DNA of 64,000 nucleotides from assembly GCA_002682825.1 (NCBI GenBank), contig NOKP01000001.1:2510387-2574386 (forward strand). The letters are read 5' to 3'. Source of the DNA: Neonectria sp. B-13 (Eukaryota; Ascomycota; Sordariomycetes; Hypocreales; Nectriaceae). Position numbers and translations under genes: made by a program. The notes under the pieces are model-generated. The model was not told the origin of the DNA and did not search any database. It saw nothing but the letters and a program-made list of their open reading frames with translations. The first letter of the stretch is position 1. The number at the start of each line of letters is the position of its first letter. This document shows positions 1 through 12,693 of this stretch, in pieces.

Positions 1-630
1 TCAAGGCGTGGATCGAGGCGACCCGGACGGCAGCTGAAAAATAAACCTAGAGAGAGAGAGAGAGAGATGCACAGACAGGGCTTGCAAGCCGCATGTTGCG
101 TGCCTACCTACATGCACATTGGACTACATGGACGCCTTCAAGTTTACGTGATGGCAGATGTAGTCATCACAGCATGGCCCGTCGGGTCAGAGGACGAACA
201 CAGAGAGAGCCCCGGGTCAGAGGACTGTCAGAGTCTCTCTCTCTCTCCCTCCCTCTCTCACAGGGCGGGCGCCCACTGCAGCGGCTTCCCAGTCCCAGCG
301 CCACGCCCCTGGTACCTCCATCCGTGCACTCCCCTCCCAGGCGGGCCAGGCTGGCTCAGGCACGTACCGGTACTTCGGGCAAGCATCGCCCTAGGTACCT
401 TAACTTACACACCCATCGGCAGAATCGGTTCCCTCCTCCACGGATGGATCCCTCCCCCTCGTCACTTCACCTGAGGTTCTTCACTTCAACTCCGATACCG
501 ACGCCGAAAGCCACAAAGATGCCAGAAATGGGACAGCTGAGAGAGGGCTATCCTAGTCAGGAATTCACAAACAGGCTTAACCGGTTCCACCCTCACTTCC
601 CTCCCCTTGGCCCATGTTCCCCGTCCTTGG

Positions 631-671
631 TCTCCGTCTCCGTCTCCATCTCCATCTCCATCTCCGTCTCC
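631..671. repeat. TCTCC(A/G) hexamer microsatellite
   Basis: About seven tandem hexamers alternate CCGTCT and CCATCT. This is simple sequence with no coding support. Confidence 0.8.
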
Positions 672-852
672 ATATCTTCCGTATCCCCTCCACCCACACA
701 GGATCTGACCTAGCCGCTGTCACGTCTCGACGGAAACAAGAAACGAAACAGGCGCCGGCGCTTCCCAAGATCCCCTGCCATTACCCCAGTCACTTTCTTC
801 GCCTTGACGTGAACAACTTCTCGGGGCTTCCAAGATCTCTACGTAACAGCCG

Positions 853-895
853 TAACCCTAACCACCATAATGGCCCTAACCACCCTAACCACCCT
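853..895 (+). repeat. Degenerate interstitial telomere-like words
   Basis: Three CCCTAA words, the C-rich strand of the TTAGGG telomere repeat used by most filamentous ascomycetes, lie within 43 bp, spaced by ACCAC-type variants. The array is short and imperfect, so it is at most a relic and not a chromosome end. Confidence 0.4.
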
Positions 896-3800
896 CCATC
901 GCTCCTCCACAAAGTATATGTCCGTTTCCTGTACAGTTCAGTCCTAGCCACCTAGGTAGTCAAGTGTGAAATGTGATATCTACCCAGTATCCTGCAGCCC
1001 CCTCCCGCCTCATTGCCAATATTTCCCTTTCCCCCAGCACTTCCAGGGTTGCAGGCCGCTCAGGTCGGTCTCGTCATGGGCGTGGTCTGTTTTCTCGCCT
1101 TATCCTGCAGCCTCCTCAGCCGGTAGTTGACACGTCGTCTCCTTCAGTCTATACTGATGAGCACGGGCTTTCTTGGTGCTCCTGCTCTGATCTTCCGCGG
1201 TGAGATGGAAACAACCCGAGACTCAGGAGACCTCGGGGGACTGCAAAGAAGTTCCGAAGCCAGTCCCAACCAGAGATGGTTGCGCCGCTTATGCAAGATA
1301 CAGAATCCAGTAAGCTTCAGGTCGGAGCTTGCAGCCATCCTGTTTGCACGGGAGACACAGGCCGCTGCCCATTCGTGGGCAGAAGCCTCCTGTACTTTGG
1401 TACAAGCCTGCCCAAGTACAACTCGGCGACGCCCTCATTGACCTCCTGAAATTGCGCGTCAATGCTCCATCCTTCCCCTTCGTCGTTCGGCGCCGCGCGG
1501 GCTGAATCTCAGGCCCGCGAGATGATGGTCGACTTCGCGAGATGACCCTCATCAGAGGGCCATCTTCGACCTGTCAATAGCATGCCGCGACGCGCATTTT
1601 CAAGAAGGTGCGATGCGATGACCTGCATACGCATACAGATAGCACACTACGCTACCAGGAGCAGCCGGCATATGATGGCCCCGACTTTGAAACAGCTGCA
1701 TCCGCAGTCAGGTTAGCCCCAGATGGGCGGATCATGGTCATCCTCTTCATGGATGACGGCGTGAAACCATCCTCTCCGTGAATCTGGCGTTGGTCCGGCG
1801 GGTGCTATGCTGTGAGTGATCCATCGAGATGAGCTCCAGTCTCCAGGTCCACGACGATCCCTGAGTCCATAACTCATGAGTCCCTGTTTCCCTGCCGTGT
1901 CCGGGATCATCCCCCCGTTTTCTCATTAAGCAGCCGTTCGGGTCGGATATTCCCTCTCAACGGCGCGGGATCCATATCGTAGCCGTCGTTCCCGTTGCAG
2001 GTGCTAGGACGGCAAGCCAGTCTCGTGAGGTGGTTGGTCCTCAAGACTCGTGCCGCTACCCTGAGTTTCCCAGACTGCGGGAATGGTCCCATGAATCGCC
2101 AACCGAAGGAGAACCACCACCAGGGGAGTCAGGGACAGGCATCCATGATCCAGGAGAAGGAGGGGGGGGGGCGACCAGAGCGGCGGAGAAAACCCAAAGG
2201 TTGGAAAGCAACGAGAGCCCGTCGACGGTCTTTCACACGAGGTGAGCCCATCCATGCTAGTGTCGGATGGTGAGCTGAGGCGTCTCTGTCAAGAGGGCAC
2301 TTACAGTCTCTGATTGGAAGTTGGCTCAAGAGCCGAGAGCGGTCCCAGGTGGGGAACACTAGCAGACCGATGCCCACCAACCTGATTGGTCGAAAATCAC
2401 GGCAGATAGACCAATGGCCTTTCTGAGAAGGCAGGCCTTGAAGACATCAGAGGAGGAGCCATGAGGAGCCATCAAGGAACCAGGCTCAAAGAGGAACATG
2501 AGCGACTTGAAAAGACCTTGTAACTGGGACGAGACCGGCCCCTTGAGGAGAAACCAGGAGGTCCTCTCAGGGGAGCCATTTCCCTCTGGACTCCTGGACC
2601 TCTGGGTCTTACTCTTCGGGTTCAACCCGTAACCAAGTCGGAAATCGGTTGGAGGATACTACGCCCATCCCTGTTATTCGGTTTCCTCTCTGGGAATTAC
2701 TACCCGCTGGCGACCTTCTTGTTGGGCCGTGCGGGCTGGGGGCGAAATGGCACTTTCGAATGCGTCGCAAGATGGTATGGTCCCAAGTCCTCATCCGCCA
2801 TGGCATGGCCCGGTGGCCAATGGAGATACTGAAGACGGCTGGTAATATCAACGCCCCGAGACACGAACGCTGCGAGGTCTGTGTCCGTTGGCTCCTCGCG
2901 TCTTGTTGCGACACGCGTGGATGAGGTTGTCGTCGTCAATGGCTCATCGGCCAAGTACCAGACCTCCCTAGTTGCTTGCGACCTCGGGTTAAGCAGGCGG
3001 CGATCCACCGATGTTCGGCTGCCGGCCCCATCAAGGCGACAAAAGGTGACAAGAGTGACAGAGGGAGGCAGGAATGTAGACGCACGTGCATGCCCCAGAG
3101 AGCTCGTGCCGCAAGTACCGATACCCAAGTTGTTGCATCACGGGTGTATACTCCGAACAGGACGAAAGATGCAACGTTGAAAAAAGAAGACCTGGTCCAA
3201 GGTTCAGGGTCCACGACGGTCGATGGGTCAAACTAAACCGACGCCCCAGCGCATGGAGCCCTTCTTGGGAGGCGTCGGATGGCAGGCGTCGGACAAGGAA
3301 GAAGGGACCAGGGGGTGTGGCACTTCAACTTGTGGCCGTGTGGCCGTGTGGGTGTGGCTAGGGGCCTTCCGAAAACGGTAGTCAAGTTATTTTTGGCCCC
3401 CAGCAATCGGCCAGTCCGCCACTTGCCGCGCCGCGCCTCGTTCTTTCCTTGGCCCATCTCAAACTCTCGGTTTCTCAACGCTGTGCTCTCCGCCTTCCGC
3501 CTTCCGCTCTTGCCCCGAACTGCCCTGAACTGCCCTGACCCGTCTCTGGCCTGCCACCGTAATGCATGCGTCTTCGTGCAGGCGGGCATCGTAAGGCAGG
3601 TACGGTACCTCCGTATGCATCAGTTCTTGCCCCAGTTTCTTAGTAGTCAGTCTACACTTTACTTGCTGCTTGCTTACCTACATCTACACCTTCCCCTCAC
3701 CGTCTCCATGGATCTTCGCACAGCCGCAATGACATTCCAATTGAATCGCATCTGCATCTCCATTCTTCAATGTGCATTCTTGGCCAATGTCACATGGCCG

Positions 3801-5470
3801 CCAACTTGTCTGTGCCCGTGACCTTCAACCCCGGGTTTCACATTGTCTCTCGGCTTGCCGCCCACGCGGGCTGGAAATGACAACATTTTGGCTGGTCCGC
3901 ACTGGCCCGCACTGGGCCGCCAACACCGGCGATATGCTATCATGACGTCGATCCGTGATCACGGGATTCAACATGGCTCCGACATGGGGTTTCCCGGTGA
4001 GCTTTGCGCGCGCAGGATCTGGGGCAAAGCCCCAAATCGCAACGGCCCGAACGAGTGACATTGATGCGATAGCCAAAGTGCGACTCCTGCATTTCGTCAT
4101 GCCGGTCAGATTCCAGTGAAGCTGTCGTTACTAGTAGGACCTGCAACATCCCCATCTCATCCCCATCTTCACTGAGTCACGCGGACCATGTGGAAAGGCC
4201 CTGGCTTTTTGCCTTCCAGCTGACGACGAGATGGAGTTTGTCTTCCGTCTGTGCATCGCAACATGTTGCGGAGTAAGTATGCGTACCTCGTACATGCCCT
4301 TGTGCATCCCGTCACAACCCCAACCCGGTCCTGCCTCTTCTGTGACCGACCTGTGGCCTTTCTCAGCAATGCACCCCTTATCTGCAGGCAGGCAGTAGGC
4401 AGCAAGTATTCCTGCATGTGAGTCCCAAGCTCGAGGAATGAATCTCCAAAAGGTATAAAAAAAACTACGTTTGACAAATCCAAAAATAGAAGAAGCAAAC
4501 AGCCGGAAGTCAATGTTGACGCGGGTCGGCGCGGACACCCGAAGACGGAGCGAGAAGCGGGACCCACGATCACCCGCTGCACCGCTGGACTGGGAAACTG
4601 AGGTGGGAAATCTGGCAGGGCAGACTGGAGACACCGAAGAGGCAGATTGGCAAAGTGGAGAGCTCCACGGCCGGCCTTGCCCGTGGCTGACATCATGGTG
4701 TGCGTGTGTGGCGCATGCGAGGACGAGGTTTCCATACTGCTGGGTCCTGGTCTATCTTGCATCGTCCCTTGCCGTGAACTGACTCGGAAATTCGATTCCC
4801 TGTCTCGCATCTAGCATCTTGGAGCTAGCACGCCTTGACAAGGACGTACCCCAAGGCGGCGTTCGCGGTGGTGAAAGCGGTGTTGTAAATGCCAACTGGT
4901 TTTGCACTAGCCTGTTCACAGTTGTCGGGCAAGCCTCCCATTGTGACAAACATCGATCTATTAGAATATCTCCTCGATTCAGCAGCCGTGAGTCTAGAGA
5001 GTAAACCTCTGCTACGACAAGAAATTTCAAACTGGAGTTATCAGACAGGGCCTAACTGAAATACGTTCATGTTAGCAGGTCTTCCGAACAGTAAACTCAA
5101 GTGCGCGATAGTGCTAGGTCTAGGGCTGTAGTGGATTTGACAACAAGGGCTTCAGCCTGTAAGACGTGCTACATACATGGATAGATAGTGGAAGTCATAT
5201 GATCAGAACGATGACATCGATAACAGCAGTGACTATAGTCATATCAAGCCCACTATCAATCACCCTTGTCTCGGCACTCGTGGCCTCTCCCGCCGATCAA
5301 CTTCCGCCCTTTGACGCCTCCTGCAGAGCTCACCGAGGCATGTGACTCAACCCTGGCGCGAGCAGCCCATGAACAGCTGAAATTCCCCGTCAAACTAATG
5401 CGGCCGCGGATCCTCGACCCAACCGCCTGATTGCGGTTGTCTGACTGCAGGGAGCTTGTTGCTCGCTGTT

Positions 5471-5496
5471 GCAGAGTGCAGAGTGCAGAGTGCAGG
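5471..5496. repeat. GCAGAGT heptamer array (copy 1)
   Basis: About three and a half tandem copies of the 7-bp word GCAGAGT. The same word in inverse complement forms a longer array at 38704-38754, and a degenerate version lies near 22965-23030, so it is a recurring intergenic minisatellite in this genome. Confidence 0.75.
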
Positions 5497-6335
5497 AGGC
5501 GGCTGCAGGACTGTTCCCAAGTTCCCTACCCTGCGGTTTCCGTCTCTCGGGTCCTCCGCCGTGGACGTGGCGGTGCTGAGGTGCGCTGTGGCGCCGGCCC
5601 ACCCCACATCCGACCGACTCCGCGGGACGGGTGGCTTGGAGGCCTACGCTAAACCCACCAAAAAAACGGTACCCAAACCGCCAACTTGGACTCTTGGGAG
5701 GCTGATCTCACGAGCCACAAGGGATTCAAACGTGGCACCAGCAACGATTGACTGGGACTGCTAACCCAAGCACCGAAGTTGCCCCAGCTCGCCACCCAGA
5801 AAGCTTCTTTTTTTCTATTCGTGGACATACTAGCACCGACTAATTAGGTCGTCGAGCATTCCCTATATTCATCGCTGACGTCTGCAGCTGCCAGGGGTGA
5901 ACCAAATGCCACTCCCTTTTTTCTTCGTGGCTGGTGAGTTTCGGTATGCGCTCGCTGCAACGATACGCATGACGGCCCCCCTCACCTCGGCCGTGGCCAC
6001 CTGACGATCTCGCCGGGCTTCGTCGCCGCCGTGTACGAATACGTACTCACTCAGATTGATCATGGCCTCGGAGTTGCATCCTCCCGGGTTGCTTTGATGC
6101 AGGTTTGCCCGGAGCCGCGGCTGCTTGGCTTGGGATGTTACGGTGACGTCGATTGCGGCGCAAGAGAGTCTGTCGCAATGCAATGGGCAATCAATCATCT
6201 GTCGGCCTGCCTGCCGGTATCCAATTGATCAAAGAAAGTCCCGAGAATCATGTACACTACACTACTAGGGCGGGCCGGCTTCCGTTGCTGACGCTGTCTC
6301 TGTGGAATCCAACCCAGGAGTCAGCCAGCCTCAAT

Positions 6336-8762
6336 TTACGCCTTCAGCTCGGCGTCCACACCGCGAGATATCCAATCCGCAATGGCCATGACGGTAACCA
6401 TAGGGTTCACCCCGCTGGCGCTGGGGAACACACTCCCGTCGGCAACGTAGAGGTTGCGAGTGCCCCAGACGCGGCCCTTGTCGTCCACCACGCCCTCGTC
6501 CCGGCTCGCGCTCATCCGACAGGTACCCATCTGGTGGGCCGACGACCACATTGTTGCTGGCGGCTTGTTGTCCACCTCGCGGACCCTGCCGAGCCAGGCG
6601 GCAAAGGCCGGGTCGCTGGCCTCTGGGTCAGGCGCTGGGCCGTCGTGCTCGAGCGTGTTCTCTGGCGAAGGCGAGGGCGCCGCGGGCCGGATGAAGGGCT
6701 CAAGACCGGCCAGCAGGGGGCGAATCTCTCTCGCTCCCGTGACATAGCAGAGCTTAGAGAGGGACTGCACGCCCTGGAGAGTGTGGGCCCGGTCGTAGTC
6801 GGAGGGAGTGTACTCGATCCGGGGCCGGCCAGTCGTCGGATCCGGGAATACCTTGCCGGTGTCGCGATCCCGGGTGATGGAAACCCAACCGTCGGTGTGA
6901 CGATACTTTACCATCTGCAACTTTGCATCGAGTCCGCTGCTCCAGGGCAGCGTAGAGTAGATTGCATAGGGCTGTGCTAGATCAGCTTTGATGCGCCGGG
7001 GGACCGGCACGTGGAGAGTTGTTGCTTACCACCATACATGTCGTCTCCAGCTTCACGCCATGACCAGCCCCGTCGAGGTCTTCAAACTCGGAGCAGACGC
7101 TGGTGATGATGCCTCCCTCCCACGGTCGTGTCTCCTCCTTGTATACCGCCGTAACGAAGTTGCAAGGGTGGAGGTGTAGGTTTGATCCGAGATGTCGGTT
7201 CTGGCGAGTCGGTTAGTCTCACACCTCAGCTCCAAAGAATGACTGCTGGTACAGACTCACATTGATACCGCTCTTCATGAGGACCACCGGGCTCCATAGT
7301 GCTCCGGCGGCCATGATGACCTTCTTGGCTCTGACGACTACCCGCCTCTTCACCCTCTCGCTCTCTGGTCCACTCACCCCGCCCACAGCATCCCTCGATG
7401 TCCATCCCCCCTCAATCCCGACGGCCTTTTGTCCATCCTCCTCGAACAAGACCTTTTCCACATGGAAGCCTTCCATAAACTCGGCGCCCGCCAGAGCAGC
7501 ATCCGGTAGCCAGCATTGTGCCGGGCCTCGTTTCTCTGCCGAGCCGCACCCTAGATGACATTGCCCACAGTAGTGTTCCTTGCCCGCGGTATTTAGGGGG
7601 GTTTCGCCAACTGCCCAGCCCAGCTTCTTGCCGCCCTTGAGCACGACTTGGTTGCGGTGATTATGGCGGATCTGGTCGGTGCCGGCTCCCTGGGCCTCCC
7701 ATATGCGGTCTGTACACTGTTCAAACTCGGATGATATGAAGAATGGAAGACCGGTGTCGGCCCATTCCTTTCGCACAGAGTCCTGGAGTCGCAGACACAC
7801 GCTCCAGTTGACAGTGCCTCCTCCACCCCACGCGCTGCCAGCCGATACGTTGCATCCGCTATCTTCGGTCATGTAGAAGCCGCCGTTGTCGTAGAGGTAG
7901 TTGCACCCGGCCTCTTGAGGCATGGGGAGCTGAGTGGGAGAGAAATGATAGGCCTTGTCTACTACGAGGACCTTGTGGCCGGCTTCGGCGAGATTTTTGG
8001 CACTCACGCCTCCGCCGCAGCCAGAACCGATGATGACGACGTCAACCTCGAGTACTTGGACATTCTGACCGGCTTCGAACTGGAGGAACTTGAAGTCGAA
8101 GCCTTGGGTCGGTTTCCAGTCCCGGGGCGTGTCGCTGTAGCCCGATAGTTGATGGAGGATCTCGTTGGTGTGGGAAGCTGTCTTGAGAGCCAAGGTTGTG
8201 AAGGTCTTGGCAAGAGTCCTCATGCGAACTCTTCGCGATGTGGCCCAAGACTTCAGAATGGCTTCTCGGACCTCGACCGTCTGGTTGTAGACGGGCTGCC
8301 AGTAGCCAGTGAGCAGGAAACTCCCGGGGCGAGTGCTGAGAAGGGCAACATTAGCACCTCGACGAAGAGCGGAGCGTATCAGGCTCACGACATCAGGCCT
8401 AGGAACCCGGCCAGCCTGCTCTGCTGAGCGGGAGGGCTGAAGCTCAAGGTTCTCAGGACGTTCTGGCGGAAGTTCGAGTCCTGGGAGGGGCGGTAGCTGA
8501 GGAACTCGCGGAGATTCTGCTTGGTTGCAGGGCCGGCGAGAGACGCGAGTGCATCCTCGAGGATAGCGTCCAGGGCGTCGTCAGGGAAGCTGATCTGATC
8601 ATCCTTGTCCTCGAGGGTAGACTCGGAGGTGATGGAGGGGAAGGCTCCGTCCAGGAGAGCATAGAGCACGCGCCATTGGAAGGGATTCAAGAAGTCGTCT
8701 GCGGGGAGGTCTGGAAGAGGCGTGGGCACGGGAGTCTGCGACGTCGTGGGCTGTGATGCCAT
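6336..8762 (-). CDS. Long-chain fatty alcohol oxidase (GMC flavoenzyme)
   Basis: Oxidises long-chain alcohols to aldehydes with O2, forming H2O2, in the omega-oxidation route of alkane and fatty acid use (known for the family, EC 1.1.3.20). Four exons are inferred: 8389-8762, 7261-8335, 7030-7200 and 6336-6971, with introns of 53, 60 and 58 bp. Together they give 751 residues, the usual length. An FAD-binding dinucleotide motif GSGCGGG lies at about residues 228-234. A Cys-rich CGQCHLGCG segment follows. The GMC C-terminal part has the active-site His at about 686 (SAHQMGTCRM) and Asn at about 729 (ASGVNPMVTV). The N-terminal ~120 residues are the helical extension typical of these oxidases. 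The C-terminus (ELKA) is not a peroxisomal PTS1, so location is uncertain. The start ATG gives a Pro/Thr-rich N-terminus before the conserved PADDFLNPFQWRVL segment. Confidence 0.93.
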
Positions 8763-9672
8763 GGTGACGAGGTGGAGTAAGAGAAGAAGGAGGATTGATG
8801 TCAGCCTGGCCGGACAACTCCTCAGTCACGGCTTTGTTTCTCCGCAAGCAGTTGTTCTGCGGACGCCTTCCGTGGCCCGCTACCTTGTATGGAGTGCTAC
8901 CCGGTATAAGACCAGCAAAGTTGTATGAGGCGGGATCCTCCTTGGCCAAGGTCACTGGCTTCGATTCGTCGGTGATGGTTGTTTGCTTGACAGCGCCAGA
9001 TCTGGTGAGCGAGGTCGATTATGTGGCACTAGCAGGGGTGTGGCATGGGCCGGCGGGTTTGACCGGAAAGCCAAGTCCTCAATAGCGTCCGCAACGAGGT
9101 AACAATAGGGAGGAGATAGATTAACGTATTAAACTTGATGTTATATGTGGTAGGTCTTCCCTTCTCGCCGTGCCAGCGAGTTGACGGGACGTCGGAGAAT
9201 CTCCATCCTTAATGCGTCGGAACGGGTGGGTGGAAACCTTGATATTCCATTGCCTAGGTAGGAAGCTGCTGTCAAAGAGGATCCCAACTTCGCAGTCGCA
9301 CTCACTCACTCTCTCGCTCTCTCACCACTCTTTTAATCAAGTCATATCCCCTGACTCAAACATCTCGTACACTTTTCTGACAGCTACCCGGGAAATGTTG
9401 GGTTGTTGGTCGCACCGCACGCGAATCATGCTGAGAGCGACGCCCCCAAAATGCCTGCCCGTACGACAATGGTGTTTTACCGTCAAGGATTTGACGGGCG
9501 GGGATCTCTGGTTGGTGCAGAATACGCCGCATTGTCTTGGTAAAGTTCCGATATGTTCGTGCGCATTCGAAGTGCAATTGTCACGCCAACTTACATCGCC
9601 CGCCACCTTCAGGCCAGAACACCCACCCTAGAGCTCATGACCCTATCGGCAGCGAAAATATTTGGTGCGATT
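8763..9672. other. Divergent promoter region, oxidase / kinase-like gene
   Basis: About 0.9 kb between two outward-transcribed genes. It includes a CACTCACTCTCTCGCTCTCT pyrimidine tract near 9299-9325. No coding sequence is supported, and I could not identify a regulator site with confidence. Confidence 0.5.
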
Positions 9673-10424
9673 ATGTCGGACGAGATTGCGGTTACCCGGA
9701 TCGACTCTGGTGATGGCGACGGCGCCGACATGATGGCAAACCTACCCTCGTCGCCATCAAACCCGAAGAAGCCTACACCTGCCTCACCATTGAGTCAGGG
9801 TTCAACGATGCTACTGAAGATGATTTCGACTTCGATAGCACCCTTCCTCGATACTCATCTAAGAAACTACTCGTTTCGGAGACCTTTGTAAAGGGCGCTA
9901 GTTACGCTGCAAGCAAAGTCCGGGTTGAAGGCAAGGTGATGTTCTGCAAGGCTCAAGCAGGTGGCGAAGGTTTGTTCGGTTCGGCCGTGGCACGAGAACT
10001 ATCGTGTCTGCACGAGATACGCAGGGCTTGTGCTAGCAGCCCTGATATTAACACGTCTATGCACGTTCCGGCCCTCGTGGGCTACGTGCAGCACTCCGGC
10101 GCGGGCAGCATCATCGGGTTTCTGCGCCAGTGGGTACCGGGGCGCTCTCTGAGGGACATTGATGTTCACGGAGCATCGAGGGAGAGAAGGCAGAAGTGGA
10201 CATCCCAGATCCGCGAAGCCGTGAACCGCCTGCACGAGATAGGAGTGATCTGGGGCGATGGGAAGGCGGACAACATTGTCATCGACGAAGAGGACAACGC
10301 CTGGCTGATTGACTTCGGTGGTGGGTTTACGAAGGGCTGGGTGGACGAGGAAATAGCCGGTACAGTCGGCGGGGATGAGCTGGCGGTTAGGAGCATTGTC
10401 GATTTCTTGAACCTTGACCGATAG
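9673..10424 (+). CDS. Small fungal kinase-like protein, model uncertain
   Basis: The C-terminal half has a clear protein-kinase fold signature: a catalytic-loop-like WGDGKADNIVID, then AWLIDFGGG as the metal-binding DFG equivalent. This is the pattern of the small fungal kinase-like proteins. The N-lobe is short and I see no clear glycine loop, so substrate and activity are unknown. Model A: ATG at 9673, exon 9673-9709, an 89-bp intron 9710-9798 (GTGATG...TCAG), exon 9799-10424, giving 220 residues. Model B: the frame used by the kinase domain is open from 9714 and its sequence inside the proposed intron also looks protein-like (LVAIKPEEAYTC). In that case the start codon frame and the kinase frame are offset by two bases, and the gene would be frameshifted or start elsewhere. 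The internal ATG at 9936 would give only 162 residues and lose part of the N-lobe. Confidence 0.6.
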
Positions 10425-10461
10425 CAGGGATTTTGTCATTCGAGAATTAGTTGTCTGTGTC

Positions 10462-12693
10462 CTACAAGCACTCGTACTCATTACCCATTCCTGCTAACAA
10501 GAAATCCAACGCCAAGGGAAACGGCATCATTTCTAGATCACCCGAGGTCATGTTTAAACCGCCGTCACCGAAGCCTTCGCTGTACGCTGGTTGGCCCTGT
10601 AGCATGTCCCTGGAACCTGCCTCGGCATCGTGGTCCATGTTGAGTCCGTGATTTAAATGACCCGTGTAAATAGACCCCTGGCCAGAGACGATGGAAGATG
10701 GCGTAAACGTGCTGTTGTTTGGGCTTTCCGCGGGGTTGAACATGTTCACACTCGACATGTTCATTGGATTTGGCCGCAGAGAGAATTCAGCCCCCCCGGC
10801 GTGAGACCCGTCAACTGGGCGGTGATCGAGATCCGCGGTTGAAGCCTCTTGCGATCTGCGGCCGTGGTGGCCCTGCTGGCCATCCCATATAGTGCGCTCC
10901 TCAAATAGGCGCAGAAGACTCCGCGCAAAGAGCCAATGGTGGGACAGCTCGCGGAGAGAAAGCAGGAGGGAATCGAGCATACGCATGGACTTGGCCGCTA
11001 CCAGGGGGTTGGTCGACTTCAGCTCGCTACTGACGTGAACCAGAGCTGTAAAGAGCGTGTACATGCCCGGGATGGCCAAGTCACCCATCGACCTTTTGGT
11101 ACGCATTGACTCGAAGATGGAGGTGATGACGGCGACGGCATCGCCGCAGATGTTCAGATCGCTGGCGGCATCGAGGACGAGCTGGCGAGGGTTTTGCCGC
11201 GGCGGAGGTCGGTGGAGTAGAATCAGGAAGTTGTTGTACGTGAGGTGGAGGAAGCATTGCCAGCTGCTGGCCTCGGACTGAGGCATCCGCAGGCACTCGG
11301 GCAGCTGTATGATGAATTGCGCAAGGTCTTCATCGGCCTGTCTTCTCGCCTCTGCTTTCTCGGCCGGCGTTGATCGTAAGGCGAGCACCTGTCTCATGGA
11401 CTTGGAGAAGATGACACAGAGTCGAGTGTGCTCGATGACGAAGGCAACGTTGGCCTGCAGAATTCCTTCGAAGTGGCACTCCTGAAGGGCCGGTGTGTCC
11501 GACTCATCCAGGCGACTTTGAAGAGAGTTAGAGACCTATTCAACCGGGCGTCAGGGGGAGAGGGCGCACTCACATTGCTTGAGGTCGGCCATAGGCCGTC
11601 GAAAGCAAGACGTCGAACTGAAAGAGCACCCACCAAATCCGAATCCATTCCCGCTTGGGAACGACGGACATCTTAGACTGAGACGCATCACGATGCATTC
11701 CTAGACCCAAAGCCGTCCGCGCTGCAAATCCGATCCAATACCACGAGTTCGAAACGATGTCTTCGAGGTTGTCGCAGCTCCAGGTCAGGAGAAGGGCGAC
11801 TTGGACGTACAGCTTGCGGTCCTCTTCGAACCTAGAGTCGATGAGCAGCTTGGCCCGGTGGAAGAACCGCGCCTTGAGAGCCCTGTAGTCACCGCGGCGT
11901 GGCACAGAAGCGTGGGCTCCAACGAGGAAGACGGCATAGAGAAGCGGAAGCGGTACTTTGTGTCGAGGGTCGTTGGCGTTGTACCTGGCCATGAAGTCCA
12001 CCTCGTCGACAATGGGCCACCCGGAGTTGACGTGAGCGAAGTAAGCCTGAACCAGCTCATCGGCCAGAGCCTTTTCTGGCAACTCAAGCACTTCGGCCGG
12101 TATACGGCTGACTTTCCTGGCAGGATGGCGGCTTCCGAAATGAAGCTGGTCCAAGTTGACGTGACGAGAGCGTTGTCGGACCAGGTAATTCAGGTTGGAG
12201 AATTCGGTGCCGATGAAGTACAGGCGGGAGTTTTGACCTATTTCGGAGACTCTGACATCGTCTGTGTCAATGAACTCGGCCAGGTTGCGTGAGGCTCGTT
12301 CGTCGACGCCCTCGCGCTCGCCCTCGCGGGTCGTGGAGGATGCAGACGCAGATCGGGAGCCAGGGCGGCGCTGCTGTTGGTCTCGGTGGACATGATGGCT
12401 GGCTTCCGCCGAGACCGAGGTAGAGGCTTCTTGAGATACGGGAGGAATGGAGGCATCTGGCCAAGGCGTATGCGTTTCTATTGGGGTTGCAGGCGCCGTG
12501 ACGATCTGCTGGCCTCGGGGCTGGATCGGGACATGGCTGCGAGACTGACGGGCCAGAGAGGACCGGGACTTCTTTTTCTCGTAGAAGCGGCAGCTTGAGC
12601 CTTCATGAGACTGGCAGTTGGAGCACGGGGGGCCCTTGGTGAGGATATCGCAACGGACTTTGCGTCGGTGACAGGTTATGCAGGCTCTGCCGT
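10462..12693 (-). CDS. Zn2Cys6 transcription factor, 5' exon unresolved
   Basis: A fungal zinc binuclear cluster regulator. The cluster spacing is visible in ACITCHRRKVRCD...GPPCSNCQSHEGSSCRF near the N-terminus, followed by a basic Ser/Arg linker. A fungal-specific transcription factor middle domain follows (YFIGTEFSNLNYL; QAYFAHVNSGWPIVDEVDF; RIWWVLFQFDVLLSTAYGRPQA). Two exons are firm: 11574-12693 and 10462-11515, joined by a 58-bp intron that restores GRPQAIRLDESDTP. The upstream boundary is a phase-1 acceptor (CGCCGCAG) with a CTAACC branch word, so a short first exon holding the ATG lies further upstream. ATGs at 12771 and near 12857 are candidates, but no donor is convincing. The middle domain resembles the CTF1/FarA type of lipid-responsive regulators; that is an impression, not proof. 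It is divergent from the MFS gene. Confidence 0.88.

Larger units (their letters stand above)
1..6335. other. Gene-free intergenic region
   Basis: No reading frame here shows a recognisable domain, splice-linked exons or a sustained coding pattern. The longest open frames (180-213 codons near 3.3-4.8 kb) are rich in Arg, Pro, Ser and Cys and overlap each other on both strands, as chance frames in GC-rich DNA do. The stretch holds simple repeats near 50-67 (GA), 231-260 (TC) and 631-671 (hexamer), telomere-like words at 853-895 and a heptamer array at 5471-5496. It is probably the downstream flank of the fatty alcohol oxidase gene plus DNA belonging to a gene left of the window. Confidence 0.6.

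Noticed and set aside
3279..4810. Frames of 180-213 codons on both strands
   Set aside because: No domain, no consistent codon pattern and mutual overlap; treated as chance frames.
5700..5805. Possible tRNA on the minus strand (A-box-like TGGCGAGCTGG and GTTTGAATCC)
   Set aside because: The T-stem does not pair beyond one base, and no acceptor or anticodon stem can be formed.
6153..6980. A 275-codon frame on the + strand
   Set aside because: It is antisense to the C-terminal exon of the fatty alcohol oxidase, which has clear catalytic motifs.
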